From positions 1 through 28,113 of IMG/VR virus record IMGVR_UViG_3300032242_001302: 28,113 bases of DNA; one strand, given 5' to 3'. The translations under genes were made by a program, and so were the position numbers. The stretch's first letter is position 1. Each line of letters starts with the position of its first letter. This document shows, in pieces, positions 6,762 to 16,576 of the stretch. Origin of the DNA: a virus. Below the pieces are notes generated by a model. That model had not been told where the DNA came from. It ran no database searches and saw only the letters and a program-made list of their open reading frames with translations.

Positions 6762-9433
6762 TGGCAGATTTAACCTTTACAGTCACCTTAGATGACAGTC
6801 AACTGATTGCCGGCCTAACCAATGCTGAAAATCGACTGCGCAGTCTAGGGGCCAATACCACCCAAGCATTTACAGGCATCAGTGCACAGTTAAACACATT
6901 GCGTACTGGATTTGATGCCCTAACTGCCACAGTTGCCAAAACAGCATCCGAATTACAAAAATTAGGCAGTAATAATAGTGGATTGGCCAATCTAGCCGCT
7001 AATGTTAAATCTTTGGATTTTACTGAGGCTGAGAATAAGATAAAAAAATTAAAATCTGAAGTTGACAACCTAGGTAATAGTAAAACCTCAGTTAGTGGAT
7101 TAACCACTATGCTGTCAAGTTTGGAAGGTCGATTAACAGGAATATTAGGTTTAGAATTTGGCAAAAAAATATTAGAATTTGCAAATGACATTGAAACTAC
7201 TGCTCGTGCTGTAGGATTTACTGTTCCTCAATTATTAGAATTCCAACAGGCAGTTATTAAAGCAGGTGGTAGTGCCAAGGCGGCTGTGATTGGTATTGAG
7301 ATGTTCTATATGAAATTAGACCAAGCACGACAAGGTGGTCTACAACAACAGGTAGCATTTGAACGTCTAGGCATCACATTAGATGATCTTAAAAAATTCG
7401 ATGATAAAACATTATTTGAAAAAACTATTAAACAATTGGCAGAAATGCCAGATAATGCCGCCAGATCAAGAATTGAAGTTGAATTATTAAGTCGTAGTTT
7501 CCGTGGTATTCCTTTATCCGATATCGCTAAAAATATGGAGGAAACTTCTGGAGCCTTTGATAAAAGCAATGGTTTAATATTTGCCGCTAATGAAAATTAT
7601 GTAAAAATAACCACGGCCATTAATAATTTTAAACTTGCTTTATTGAATGTAATAAACCCATTTGTTAGTTTTTTAGATTATTTAGGAGTGTTTCCTAAAA
7701 CAGTAGAAGAAGCGGTAGATACTATTAAAAAATTAGTATATATTTTAATGGCTTTAAGAATAGCCGATAATATTATTTTAATAACAGGATTAGCCAAAGC
7801 ATTTGAAGGTTTAAGAATAGTAGTAGGAGCAGGCACTGTTGCACTTCAAGGTTTTGCGGCGGCTGAAGTGGCCGTAGCAAATGCTACAGGTCTAGGTGCC
7901 ATTGTTAATTTAATATTAAAAATAGGCCTTGCAACTGCGGCATTTTTTGGCATTCAAAAAGTTATGGATAATTTTATTGAAACCAATATAAAAGGAAATG
8001 AAAAGGCTAAAGAAGCCGCTGATGCACAAGATAAACAGGCGGTTGCTACTATGAAAAATAGTGCGGCTGGTCAACAGGTTTATACTCAATATGCTCGTCT
8101 GAATGAAGCCATTAAAGAAAACACACAGAATTTTATTGAGAATCAACGCAGGGCTGTTGAAAAAATTGCCATCCAAGATCAGATGGCGGCCAAAGGTGTT
8201 GTTGAACAAAAGACTGTGGAAGAATCTACCAAAGTCTATGATGCCTATGCGGCCAAGATTGATGAAGTAAAATCAAAATTAAAAGAAGCACAGGCCGCTC
8301 GTCCTGAACAAGAAATCAGTAGAACAGCCGGCACACTACGAGCACAGATCAAGATCCTAGAAGATGCACAAAAATCAATGAGTGAGCAGGCTGGTAAGGT
8401 CGCTGGATCATTGGCACAGAGTAAATTAGATCAAACACAAAAGAAAATATTTTCAGATGAAGATATTAATGTAGGCAAACAGATCGCTGACCTACAGGTT
8501 AAACTAAGTGAATTGACGATGAGTACAGCCGATCGTCGCCTGGCTGACATTGAAAAACTCAAGAATGCCGATATCGCCCGTATGACCACTGAACTTAAAA
8601 ATGCCAATAATGGCATTATCAGTGATGAACAAAAAGCCGCTGTGATTGAAAAGGTTAAAAAAGCCTATGAAGATCTAATACAGGCACAGGAAAGATTTAA
8701 CAAAGAAGCCAACACATTTGATGTAGGATTTTCAGCGGCCTGGCAAAAGTTTGTAGATAATGCTGGCACAGCCGCAGATGCAGGTAAGATGGCCTTTGAA
8801 GGATTCAGTAATGGAGTTGACAAGGCCATTGATGCATTGACCAGCAGAACCAAACATAGTTTCAAAGATATGGTGGCCGATATCATCCTATCTATGGAAA
8901 ACAGAATGTTGAAGAATGCCTTTGCCAATATGATGGGTGGATTGTCTAATGAGATTGGCGGACCAAGTGCAGGTGGATTATTAAGTTCACTAGGTCTTGG
9001 CGGCATAGCCACAGCCTTTGGTCTAAGTGGAACTGCCAAGAATCCAGTCACTCCTCGATCCGCAGTGGGCTTTGGTGATGAACCATCAGCCGCAGATGCC
9101 GCAGTCAATGCCAGTGGCACAGGATTCTTCAGTGGTATCGCGGCCAGCATTGGCAAATTCTTTGGATTCGCTGATGGTGGTATGGTTACTACTAATAGTC
9201 CAGTTCTAGTTGGTGAACGCGGACCAGAATTAATCTCAGGTGCGGCAGGTAGAACAGTTACCAATGCTTCAGACACATCTGCTATGCTTGGTGGCGGAAC
9301 TACACATAATCATTACTACAATATCAATGCTGTTGATGCCAAATCGGTAGCCACATTGTTTGCAGAAAATCGTATGACTATGTTTGGCCTAGTTGAACAG
9401 GCACGCCGCGAATTACCAATGAGAACAAGATAA
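6761..9433 (+). CDS. Tape measure protein (lambda gpH-like)
   Basis: 890 residues, the longest tail-core gene, directly after the chaperones. The N-terminal third is helical with coiled-coil-like segments (about 80-110). Residues 320-410 hold several hydrophobic, probably membrane-active helices. Residues 430-650 are charged helices. LTSRTKHSFKDMVADIILSM (about 695-714) resembles the conserved C-terminal part of lambda gpH-type tape measures, and GGMVTTNSPVLVGERGPELI (about 805-824) is the common tape-measure Gly-rich turn motif. At about 0.15 nm per residue it predicts a tail near 130 nm. Codons in roughly 7000-8100 are more A/T-rich than at both ends, suggesting a mosaic centre. No peptidase motif is seen. 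Confidence 0.9.
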   Translation: MADLTFTVTLDDSQLIAGLTNAENRLRSLGANTTQAFTGISAQLNTLRTGFDALTATVAKTASELQKLGSNNSGLANLAANVKSLDFTEAENKIKKLKSEVDNLGNSKTSVSGLTTMLSSLEGRLTGILGLEFGKKILEFANDIETTARAVGFTVPQLLEFQQAVIKAGGSAKAAVIGIEMFYMKLDQARQGGLQQQVAFERLGITLDDLKKFDDKTLFEKTIKQLAEMPDNAARSRIEVELLSRSFRGIPLSDIAKNMEETSGAFDKSNGLIFAANENYVKITTAINNFKLALLNVINPFVSFLDYLGVFPKTVEEAVDTIKKLVYILMALRIADNIILITGLAKAFEGLRIVVGAGTVALQGFAAAEVAVANATGLGAIVNLILKIGLATAAFFGIQKVMDNFIETNIKGNEKAKEAADAQDKQAVATMKNSAAGQQVYTQYARLNEAIKENTQNFIENQRRAVEKIAIQDQMAAKGVVEQKTVEESTKVYDAYAAKIDEVKSKLKEAQAARPEQEISRTAGTLRAQIKILEDAQKSMSEQAGKVAGSLAQSKLDQTQKKIFSDEDINVGKQIADLQVKLSELTMSTADRRLADIEKLKNADIARMTTELKNANNGIISDEQKAAVIEKVKKAYEDLIQAQERFNKEANTFDVGFSAAWQKFVDNAGTAADAGKMAFEGFSNGVDKAIDALTSRTKHSFKDMVADIILSMENRMLKNAFANMMGGLSNEIGGPSAGGLLSSLGLGGIATAFGLSGTAKNPVTPRSAVGFGDEPSAADAAVNASGTGFFSGIAASIGKFFGFADGGMVTTNSPVLVGERGPELISGAAGRTVTNASDTSAMLGGGTTHNHYYNINAVDAKSVATLFAENRMTMFGLVEQARRELPMRTR

Positions 9434-9443
9434 GGAAACTATA

Positions 9444-10112
9444 ATGGGTCTACAGACTATAATCAATTATGCAGAAACAATGGATATCAATCGCCGCAAG
9501 GTCCTAGGTATCCAATATAGTCGCAGTGAAATCGCCAAGGTGGATGAAACAGTCACACGCAATCCTTGGAAGTTTACTTTAACAGTGCCTGCTATGTTAA
9601 ACTATCGAGATGCTAGAGGTCTTATTGAAGAAATCGATTATCTAGATCGCCGATACGCTGAAACTGTGTCATTCTCAACCTCAACAGGTGCCAGTTCGGG
9701 CCTAAGTTATATGTTTGAATATCAAGGTGCATTGACTCCAGGACAGTTGTCCGGAATCACTGTACAGAGTTGGACAGGCACACAATTGGTCCTAAACAAT
9801 TTGCCCACTGTGGGATCTACTACTGAAATGTTTGTCAAAGGCGATTTCATCCAAGTGGCCACCTTGCCTTATCCGACCACTGTGGTCAACACAGTATTGA
9901 GAGGAGTCGGTTCTACCATTACCCTGCAAACACATCGTCCTAACTTTATGGGTTCATCAGTTAATGGCAAAAGTCTAGTGGTAGGTAATGCAGTACAATT
10001 CCGCGTATTCTGTAATGATACACCTTCTTACAAGATCAATCCGGGTGGTAGCACAGCATTGGTCAATTGGTCTGGACCGTTTACACTTCACGAGTATACA
10101 GGAGAAGTCTAA
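9444..10112 (+). CDS. Minor tail protein in the lambda M position
   Basis: 222 residues with a good AAGGAAA ribosome site. It begins with a helical region containing NYRDARGLIEEIDYLDRRYA (about 53-72) and continues as beta-rich sequence to the end, finishing GNAVQFRVFCNDTPSYKI...LHEYTGEV. It lies between the tape measure and the L-like protein, the slot of lambda M, which helps start tube assembly at the tail tip, but it is about twice the length of gpM. I do not recognise a specific family, so a distal tail or tip-initiation role is inferred from order. Confidence 0.5.
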   Translation: MGLQTIINYAETMDINRRKVLGIQYSRSEIAKVDETVTRNPWKFTLTVPAMLNYRDARGLIEEIDYLDRRYAETVSFSTSTGASSGLSYMFEYQGALTPGQLSGITVQSWTGTQLVLNNLPTVGSTTEMFVKGDFIQVATLPYPTTVVNTVLRGVGSTITLQTHRPNFMGSSVNGKSLVVGNAVQFRVFCNDTPSYKINPGGSTALVNWSGPFTLHEYTGEV

Positions 10113-10804
10113 TGGCAATTTTTACTCCTGCTATTGATGCGGCCTTGGCCAGTCCTAGTATCAAGGATGCTGAATTTGTTCGATTATCAATTACCAATCC
10201 ACTAAGTTCTACTGCCACAGTCTACAGTTTCTCAACCAGTTTCCAGAATGAGACTATTACCGACCAGAATGGTGTAAGTTCTATATCCAGCGGCACATTC
10301 ACAGCCCTAGGTGGCCTATTGGGCATCAGCGGTCACCAAAGAGATCTCAGTGTAACCAGTTTTGACACACAAGTAACCTTAACAGGCATTGACCCCAATC
10401 AGATTAGACTGGTGTTAGAAATAGGCTATAATCCAGCCACAGGCACCTATCATTCAGGCATAAAAGGGTCGAAAATCCAGATATGGCGTGGGTTTTATGA
10501 CGGAAATTATCACCTGATCGACACACCGCAACTACGCTATACAGGCATCGTAACCAGTTATCACATACAAGAAGATCGAGTTGAAGATAAAGATATCTTC
10601 ACTCTAAGTCTAAATTGTAGTTCATTTAAGACAGTATTAGAAAATAGATTTGCCGGACGACATACTAATGGTATCAGTTGGAACCAAGGTGTCAATCCAC
10701 AATATGATGTTAATGGCGTGCCAACCAATCCTGATTATGATACAGGTATGGATCGTGTGCAGGCTATCCACGATCAGACATTTAACTTTGGTATTCCGAT
10801 ATGA
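10112..10804 (+). CDS. Tail tip / hub protein (lambda L-like)
   Basis: 230 residues from the ATG at 10112, which overlaps the previous stop (TAATG) and follows AGGAG; an in-frame ATG at 10067 lies within the upstream gene and lacks a ribosome site. The length matches lambda gpL (232). The C-terminal half has the pattern of the L-like/DUF2163 hub family: QIWRGFYDGNYHLIDTP (about 116-132), a middle TLSLNCSSFKTVLENRFAGR, then HTNGISWNQG and DTGMDRVQAIHDQTFNFG. These proteins form a trimeric hub between tape-measure end and J. It lacks the four Cys that ligate the Fe-S cluster in lambda gpL. Confidence 0.6.
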   Translation: MAIFTPAIDAALASPSIKDAEFVRLSITNPLSSTATVYSFSTSFQNETITDQNGVSSISSGTFTALGGLLGISGHQRDLSVTSFDTQVTLTGIDPNQIRLVLEIGYNPATGTYHSGIKGSKIQIWRGFYDGNYHLIDTPQLRYTGIVTSYHIQEDRVEDKDIFTLSLNCSSFKTVLENRFAGRHTNGISWNQGVNPQYDVNGVPTNPDYDTGMDRVQAIHDQTFNFGIPI

Positions 10805-11256
10805 TAAGAACTGCTACAGAACGAGACATTCCAGAGATCCACGCGATGTTGCGTGAATATCGTCTGGCCAGTCCTCTCAAGGCACACGCTGATATAGATG
10901 AGACCACTGCCAAACAGATGGTTGATGTTGTAATCAAACAGGATAGAGGTTTAATCCTAATTAGCGAACACAAAGATAAGATCCGTGGTATGCTATTGGC
11001 TATCTATAGTTTCAATATGTGGGATCAAAAGATTCGCTGTATGAATGAATTGGCCTGGTGGGTGCGTCCTGAATATCGTGGTTCTACTGATGGTTATAGA
11101 ATGTTGATGAAATATAAAGAAGTAGGCGACCTATTGATTGAAAGAAAAGAAATCAAATATTATACCATTAGCAAGATGGTAACAAGTCCTGATCTAAAAT
11201 ATGATCGTTTTGGATTTGATAAACTTGAGGAGATGTATATATGCCAGCCGCACTGA
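10801..11256 (+). CDS. GNAT-family N-acetyltransferase
   Basis: 151 residues, ATGA-coupled to the hub gene and overlapping the J-like gene by 16 nt. The fold order is that of GNAT: MIRTATERDIPEIHAMLREY (beta1-alpha1), DRGLILISEHKDKIRGMLLA (beta2-beta3), MNELAWWVRPEYRGSTDG (beta4 then the acetyl-CoA pyrophosphate loop, normally Q/R-x-x-G-x-G/A, here R-G-S-T-D-G) and a C-terminal YDRFGFDKLEEMY, the usual beta6-beta7 end. It should transfer an acetyl group from acetyl-CoA; the substrate is unknown. It occupies the place where lambda has K (peptidase) and I, so it may modify a tail-tip or host envelope component, or travel with the tail genes for another reason. Confidence 0.8.
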   Translation: MIRTATERDIPEIHAMLREYRLASPLKAHADIDETTAKQMVDVVIKQDRGLILISEHKDKIRGMLLAIYSFNMWDQKIRCMNELAWWVRPEYRGSTDGYRMLMKYKEVGDLLIERKEIKYYTISKMVTSPDLKYDRFGFDKLEEMYICQPH

Positions 11257-13568
11257 TCGCACCTTTTGTCCTTGAATTTTTAGGTGTAACCGCAGGCACA
11301 TTCCTTGCCACTGCTATCACCTTTGGTATTCGTTTGGTCACTACCTTTGCCATTGCCAGCCTATTTTATAAACCTCCCAAGGAACCAAAAGATCCTGGAA
11401 CACAGGTACAGTTAGGACCTAACACAGATAACAAACTGCCCATAGCCTATGGCACTAGATATTGTAAACCTATTATTAGCGATGCATTAATCAGCAATGA
11501 TCAGCAATATATGTATTATGTTCTGGCCTTAAGTGAAAAGACCAGCGGTGATGTTAGTATTGGTGAGGTATGGTATGATGGCAAGCGATTGATATTTGAT
11601 CCAGATCATCCTGAGAATGTTACAGCCTGGTGGAGCCCACCTAAACGCCATAGTCGCAATGCTGGTAGGATTAATAATAAACCGGCTGGCAATATCAAGA
11701 TGTGGTTTTACAAAGATGGATCCTTTGTTACAGGCACCACACACCTATGCACGACCTTTACAGAAGTAGGTGATAATGTTTGGGATATTAGTAATGATGT
11801 TCCTGGTGCTACCACAGTAGATGCTGTGACCTTGTTACAAGATGCGGCTTTTCCTGATGCTACCAAATGGACCACAGCCACTATGATGAAAAATACTGTG
11901 TTTGCTGTTATCCAACTGCATTATAACAGCAAGGCAGGTATCTATGGATTAGGATCGATGGATATTGAAATCATCAATCCTCTGAATAACCCCGGTGATG
12001 TTATCCTAGATTATTTTACCAACAATAGTTATGGTTGTGGTATTCCTATTGAAAATGTCAACACAGCATCATTGGCTACCTTAAACTATTATAGTCAACA
12101 ACCTTTGTCCATCGTAGACACTATGGGCAACACGGTGACCAATACCAGCACCTATCAAATCAATGGCATCATTGATACCAATAGTGATTGCCTGACCAAT
12201 TTAAATTATATGACAGATGCTTGTGATTCGTGGATCCAATGGGATGAAAGATTGGGCCAATGGGGTGTGATTATGAACATCAGCCTTGAACAGGCAGGTG
12301 GATCTACCAGCACGATGCGAGTGGTTACTAGCGATCAGATCATAGGTGGTGTTAATCTAGTGCCTACTGATCTCAAGACAAGTATTAATAAAATATCTTT
12401 GGCATTCCCTAACAAAGACATTATCAATCAGGTAGACTATCGTTATTATTTTTTAAAACAAGATCGTCCTGAATTGGTATCACCTAATGAACCAGACAAC
12501 AATGCTGACATAAACTTTCCTTTGGTTACTGACAGCATCCAAGCAACCTATTTAGGTTATCGCAAGTTGTTTATGAGCCGCGAAGATATTGTAATCAATT
12601 TTGCAATGGATTATTCAGGCATTGGTATTAACGCAGGTGATGTTATCGCATTAAAACACGAATGGTATGGATGGACCCCTGGTCAATATAATAATGGATA
12701 TTATCCTGGCAAGCCATTTCGCGTTACACAGATCAAAGAGGCCAAGGATGCCAATGGATTCCTAAGTGTTCAATTGACCTGTACTGCTTATAATGATTCA
12801 ATCTATACCACGATGAATCCGCATTATTATACACCGGATACATTTGGTATGCCTATTGATTTTAACAATGTGTTGACACCGATAGCACCATATGCCAGCG
12901 AAGGATTCTTATATGAAACAGTGCCACCAGGTGGTAATGTCACAGGTATGGAGTTTTGGATTTCAACCTCAACCTTTGCTACAGATTATCAACTGTTACA
13001 GACCGTTATACCTGGTGCCAGCACATTCTTTAACAGTGGCACATTAGTGACCTATGACCTAACCACCCTACCTACCTATACAGGTTATGCTATCGCTCGT
13101 GCTGTTGGTGGTAATAGTCAAGGTGGCACCACCGTCAGTAGTTTTAGTCCGCCATATGCCTTTACCTGGCTTAACAATGCTCTAGCAGGTAATGCTACCA
13201 GTGCCAATACTGCTACCGATGCTATAAATGTCAATACCAATCACACAGTATCATCTACAGACTTTTATTTGAATATGGTCAACAGTGCCAGTGCTGGTGG
13301 TTATGTAGGAGTGGAATACAATACAGGTGTTATATATTCAACCAATAATTCAACCCTAAGTGCGCCCAATGCCAGCCACCAAACTTTAAATATCAGCAAG
13401 ACTGCTAACCTGACACCATTGCATTCAGCACCAGCCTCATATAGTCAAGGCACTATTGCTCTGGCAGACAATGCAGTAGGAGGATGGGATCCTGTGCCAA
13501 CTCACGCAAACACTGGCACACCATATGTGGCGTTTTATAATGGATCTAATTGGGTGAAATTGGGGTAA
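11241..13568 (+). CDS. Tail tip attachment / host specificity protein (J-like)
   Basis: 775 residues with a GAGGAG ribosome site. Residues 1-45 are strongly hydrophobic (two helices, as in lambda gpI N-termini), followed by the J-type start region with GPNTDNKLPIAYGTRYCKPI and IGEVWYDGKRLIFD. The centre (about 250-520) is the beta-rich hub with LGYRKLFMSRED and INAGDVIALKHEWYGW. The C-terminal 250 residues look like a fibre domain, ending AFYNGSNWVKLG, a short terminal motif related in form to the end of the second fibre. J-like proteins form the trimeric tail tip that recognises the receptor. The apparent I-J fusion would also explain why no separate I gene is found. Confidence 0.75.
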   Translation: MPAALIAPFVLEFLGVTAGTFLATAITFGIRLVTTFAIASLFYKPPKEPKDPGTQVQLGPNTDNKLPIAYGTRYCKPIISDALISNDQQYMYYVLALSEKTSGDVSIGEVWYDGKRLIFDPDHPENVTAWWSPPKRHSRNAGRINNKPAGNIKMWFYKDGSFVTGTTHLCTTFTEVGDNVWDISNDVPGATTVDAVTLLQDAAFPDATKWTTATMMKNTVFAVIQLHYNSKAGIYGLGSMDIEIINPLNNPGDVILDYFTNNSYGCGIPIENVNTASLATLNYYSQQPLSIVDTMGNTVTNTSTYQINGIIDTNSDCLTNLNYMTDACDSWIQWDERLGQWGVIMNISLEQAGGSTSTMRVVTSDQIIGGVNLVPTDLKTSINKISLAFPNKDIINQVDYRYYFLKQDRPELVSPNEPDNNADINFPLVTDSIQATYLGYRKLFMSREDIVINFAMDYSGIGINAGDVIALKHEWYGWTPGQYNNGYYPGKPFRVTQIKEAKDANGFLSVQLTCTAYNDSIYTTMNPHYYTPDTFGMPIDFNNVLTPIAPYASEGFLYETVPPGGNVTGMEFWISTSTFATDYQLLQTVIPGASTFFNSGTLVTYDLTTLPTYTGYAIARAVGGNSQGGTTVSSFSPPYAFTWLNNALAGNATSANTATDAINVNTNHTVSSTDFYLNMVNSASAGGYVGVEYNTGVIYSTNNSTLSAPNASHQTLNISKTANLTPLHSAPASYSQGTIALADNAVGGWDPVPTHANTGTPYVAFYNGSNWVKLG

Positions 13569-13570
13569 TC

Positions 13571-13583
13571 ACTAAATAACTGA
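13571..13583 (+). promoter_or_regulatory. Candidate phage late promoter motif, third copy
   Basis: ACTAAATAACTGA begins 2 nt after the J-like stop and shares TAAATAACTGA exactly with 655-665. It precedes the fibre block by 55 nt. It fits the set with the copies at 649 and 5696 in being intergenic and at the head of a gene block. Confidence 0.35.
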
Positions 13584-13596
13584 AACAGCAAACTTT

Positions 13597-13620
13597 ATTG
13601 GGCCTTAGCCCAATAATTTC
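13597..13620 (+). terminator. Hairpin between J-like and fibre genes, weak terminator
   Basis: ATTGGGC (13597-13603) pairs with GCCCAAT (13608-13614) around CTTA, followed by AATTTC. The stem is good but the T-run is short and interrupted, so termination would be partial. It lies between the motif at 13571 and the gene at 13639. Confidence 0.5.
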
Positions 13621-13638
13621 ACCCTTCAGGAGAACAAT

Positions 13639-14142
13639 ATGGCTGGTGTATTAACAGTAGGACAATGGCTTGGCGGTCCGGATAATGTCCAAGTAGAATC
13701 AACATTCCCATCAAGCGAAAAAACCTACGCTTATGTGTTTGCAACCAATGTGCAGGGTTGGAACTTCGAATTACAAGCCCAAACGGTTATAGTAGATACT
13801 ATCACATATGATCGTATCACAGGTTTACCAAACTTTGCCACAAGTCGTGTAGTGGGATATTTTCCCAGCGCAGTAGTTAATACTTCAACATATATACAAG
13901 TTCTCAATACCTATAGTGGCATAGTTAATGTCACACATCCAGGTGGATTATACACAGATAAGATCTTACCCGATGCTCGCACCAATACTCCACTATTGGT
14001 TATGAGCCTAACCTGGAGTGATAATTCTACTCCACGACAGATCAATAGTCATCGTATAGCCAAGATATTGGCCTGGGAACCTGGAGTCCTTCCTGGTGAT
14101 CCTACATTGACCACAGCCACCGGATATGTCAGTTTAATTTAA
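13639..14142 (+). CDS. Tail-associated protein, unknown (167 aa)
   Basis: 167 residues with a strong CAGGAGAA ribosome site. It is beta-rich and soluble, without membrane segments or Cys. Notable stretches are VESTFPSSEKTYAYVFATNV near the N-terminus and LLVMSLTWSDNSTPRQINSH with ILAWEPGVLPGD near the C-terminus. It sits between the J-like tip and the fibre genes, so a baseplate or fibre-attachment role is plausible. The general look is of small structural proteins found beside fibre genes in aquatic phages, but I cannot name a family. Confidence 0.45.
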   Translation: MAGVLTVGQWLGGPDNVQVESTFPSSEKTYAYVFATNVQGWNFELQAQTVIVDTITYDRITGLPNFATSRVVGYFPSAVVNTSTYIQVLNTYSGIVNVTHPGGLYTDKILPDARTNTPLLVMSLTWSDNSTPRQINSHRIAKILAWEPGVLPGDPTLTTATGYVSLI

Positions 14143-14151
14143 GGAACGCTC

Positions 14152-16566
14152 GTGGCTTATAACATTCTAGTCAGCGCAACCAATTACCTAGTTACTGCTA
14201 CCAGCATAGCCACTACGGTAAATGTTACCGCGCCAGCGACACCTAGTTTTGCCATAACAACAACTAATCAGATTGTCAATCTTTCAACTTATCTAACCAC
14301 AACCAGCATCTATGTTAATGCAGTTGAATTAAAAGTTGATGATTTTGACAACTATTACAAAGGCGATTGGACTTCAGGAGCAACCTATTATAGAGGCGAC
14401 ATAGTCAACTATGCCTATAGTCTCTATACCTGTTCAACTGGCACTTTAACAACACTAACATCAGTAATAGCACCGCCACAGGATCTAGGCAACGCAGGCA
14501 CACCAGACAGCGTGGGCAATTATGCCAATGGTATGTGGCGTCGCGTGGTATGGAATGAAGCACCACGCGATCATCTAACGGTCACAAATAATTTATTGGC
14601 CGGCAATCTTAATGTAGTTAATACCGCAACGATATCTAAAGAACTTAATGTTATCCGCGATTTATCTGTAGGTCGTAATGCATCTATTTCTGGCAGTTTA
14701 ACAGTAGGTCCTGCCTCATCTAATGGTGGATTATCTGTTAAAGGTCCTTTATATATAGATGGCATTAGTGAATTTGTAGGAACTGCCACTTTTGATTCTA
14801 CGGTCCTGATGCCTTATGCAGATTTAACTGCTAGAAATATAACATCTTCTCAAAGGGTGACTGCTAATGAATTAGTAGTGAATACCACTTCTACATTCAA
14901 TGGATTGATAACAGCAAATTCAACAAGCACATTCAATCAACGGGCAATATTTAATAATGGTATAACAGCCGATAATATCACTGCAACAAATAGGATTGTT
15001 GCCGATAATCTTACAGTTAATCAAAATATTAATACTGATTATATTGCAGGCAGGCACGGAAATTTTAGTATTTTAGAAGTACACGAAACTGGTAGCACGA
15101 TTAATGGTATCTTTGAACTTAATGGATTAGTATATCCTTTAAATCAAGGATTGACAGGACAAGTTTTATCAACTGATGGAGTAGGTTCGGCCCTTTGGGT
15201 TAATTTAAGTGATTTAAATTATTGGAATTTATCTACAGATTTGACTACCAATGGTCATAATATTATTACGGGTGTAAATGCTTCTACACACATAAGAAAT
15301 AATATATCTATCTTGCCGGGTAATGATTCTACTAGGTCATCAATCAATCTTACTGATGATGGTCGTGTGGTTAGTTTGGTATCAAATTATCACGATGATC
15401 ATCCTACCCAAGTTCCCGAAATTGATTTATATAGCGATGGTATTATTAATATTGTTAGTGGATATAATTTAAATGGGGTATATGCCGATGGTTCAGGAAT
15501 ATTATTAGAAGCGAAAAAAGGTGATACTCAACATTATAGTTCTATCGAAATAGGACATAATAGAGTTTTAACCAATGAAACTAAAAATATTAATAGTATC
15601 GTATATTCAGTTACTTCTTCAACATATAATAATGGTTCAGATTATTGGTATGATGGATATCACGAATTTAAAGGCGGCAATATAAAATTATCATCGCCTG
15701 GTTTTGGCATTCAATTTCCAGATGGTAGTATTCAATATAGTTCAAGTCAAGGTAGCACAGGAACTTATGTCCTACCCACAGCCAGTGCATCAACCTTAGG
15801 TGGTATTAAAGTAGGTAATGGATTATCTATTGATGGCAGTGGTGTATTATCTGCAACAGGCGGAGGTGGTGGTGGATCTGTTAATGGAGTAAGAGGAAAT
15901 GCTCCTTTATATGCTTCTACTGATGCATATGGAACGGCTACAGTATATCTTAATGTTGGATCTAATTTAAGTGTCGATGAACGCGGATATTTAAATGCGT
16001 TTGCAGGATCTAGTACCAGTTATGTAAGCCTTGGTCAGGATATGTTGACCAATGGATATAGAATTAAATCTAGTAATCATTCCGAACCAGGATTTATAAC
16101 AATTACTGATTATGGCATAACGATAGATTCTTATAGTTATGATTCTGGTAGAGCCTATGATCAAAATATCATAACCACTGCTTCAAGTAAAGTTTATATA
16201 AATGGTCTAAGAGGAGTTGATATTATCGCCGGCCACGGAGATGGCATACATCCTGCTACCAGCCAAGTTAATAGTATCGCTGATTACACAAGATTGGGCA
16301 CAGATAATAATCATAGCGATTTGGGTGTTAATAGGATCAGAAATTATCAATTTAGTGGACCACCATTATTTCCAAATGGCATTCAATTTGATGATCAAAC
16401 GGTTCAAATAACAGCCTATGATGATGGTAGATTTAACTTTGGTAATATAACACCACCTTTCAATAGACAAAGTTGGCAGGATTTAATAACGCAGTTATTG
16501 GGTAGTCAAGGAACGATCAACACACCCAACACAGGACATTGGACATTTGGTCCTATCATAATTTAA
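14152..16566 (+). CDS. Large tail fibre protein 1
   Basis: 804 residues starting at GTG after AAGGAA. Near residue 65 is [20 protein letters not shown], a carbohydrate-binding-like (CBM5/12-type) motif. Residues 150-300 are repetitive short beta segments rich in T, N, S and V, typical of trimeric fibre shafts. [13 protein letters not shown] (about 523-535) and [13 protein letters not shown] (about 744-756) are variants of the FPDGT-VQ-T motif common in phage tail fibres, and a poly-Gly linker separates two halves (GGGGGG, about 569-574). The shaft region, about 14600-16480, uses A/T-ending codons such as TTA far more than the neighbours. A receptor-binding or fibre role is inferred; the receptor is unknown. 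Confidence 0.75.
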   Translation: MAYNILVSATNYLVTATSIATTVNVTAPATPSFAITTTNQIVNLSTYLTTTSIYVNAVELKVDDFDNYYKGDWTSGATYYRGDIVNYAYSLYTCSTGTLTTLTSVIAPPQDLGNAGTPDSVGNYANGMWRRVVWNEAPRDHLTVTNNLLAGNLNVVNTATISKELNVIRDLSVGRNASISGSLTVGPASSNGGLSVKGPLYIDGISEFVGTATFDSTVLMPYADLTARNITSSQRVTANELVVNTTSTFNGLITANSTSTFNQRAIFNNGITADNITATNRIVADNLTVNQNINTDYIAGRHGNFSILEVHETGSTINGIFELNGLVYPLNQGLTGQVLSTDGVGSALWVNLSDLNYWNLSTDLTTNGHNIITGVNASTHIRNNISILPGNDSTRSSINLTDDGRVVSLVSNYHDDHPTQVPEIDLYSDGIINIVSGYNLNGVYADGSGILLEAKKGDTQHYSSIEIGHNRVLTNETKNINSIVYSVTSSTYNNGSDYWYDGYHEFKGGNIKLSSPGFGIQFPDGSIQYSSSQGSTGTYVLPTASASTLGGIKVGNGLSIDGSGVLSATGGGGGGSVNGVRGNAPLYASTDAYGTATVYLNVGSNLSVDERGYLNAFAGSSTSYVSLGQDMLTNGYRIKSSNHSEPGFITITDYGITIDSYSYDSGRAYDQNIITTASSKVYINGLRGVDIIAGHGDGIHPATSQVNSIADYTRLGTDNNHSDLGVNRIRNYQFSGPPLFPNGIQFDDQTVQITAYDDGRFNFGNITPPFNRQSWQDLITQLLGSQGTINTPNTGHWTFGPIII

Positions 16567-16576
16567 GGAAAACAAA

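Noticed and set aside
8665-9276. 203-codon open frame on the minus strand inside the tape measure gene
   Set aside because: It mirrors a strongly supported plus-strand gene, has no ribosome site and a composition (Pro/Leu/Ala/Ser) typical of the antisense of Ala/Gly-rich coding sequence.
10067-10111. Earlier start for the L-like protein
   Set aside because: It lies inside the preceding gene without a ribosome site; the ATG at 10112 has AGGAG and overlaps the stop.
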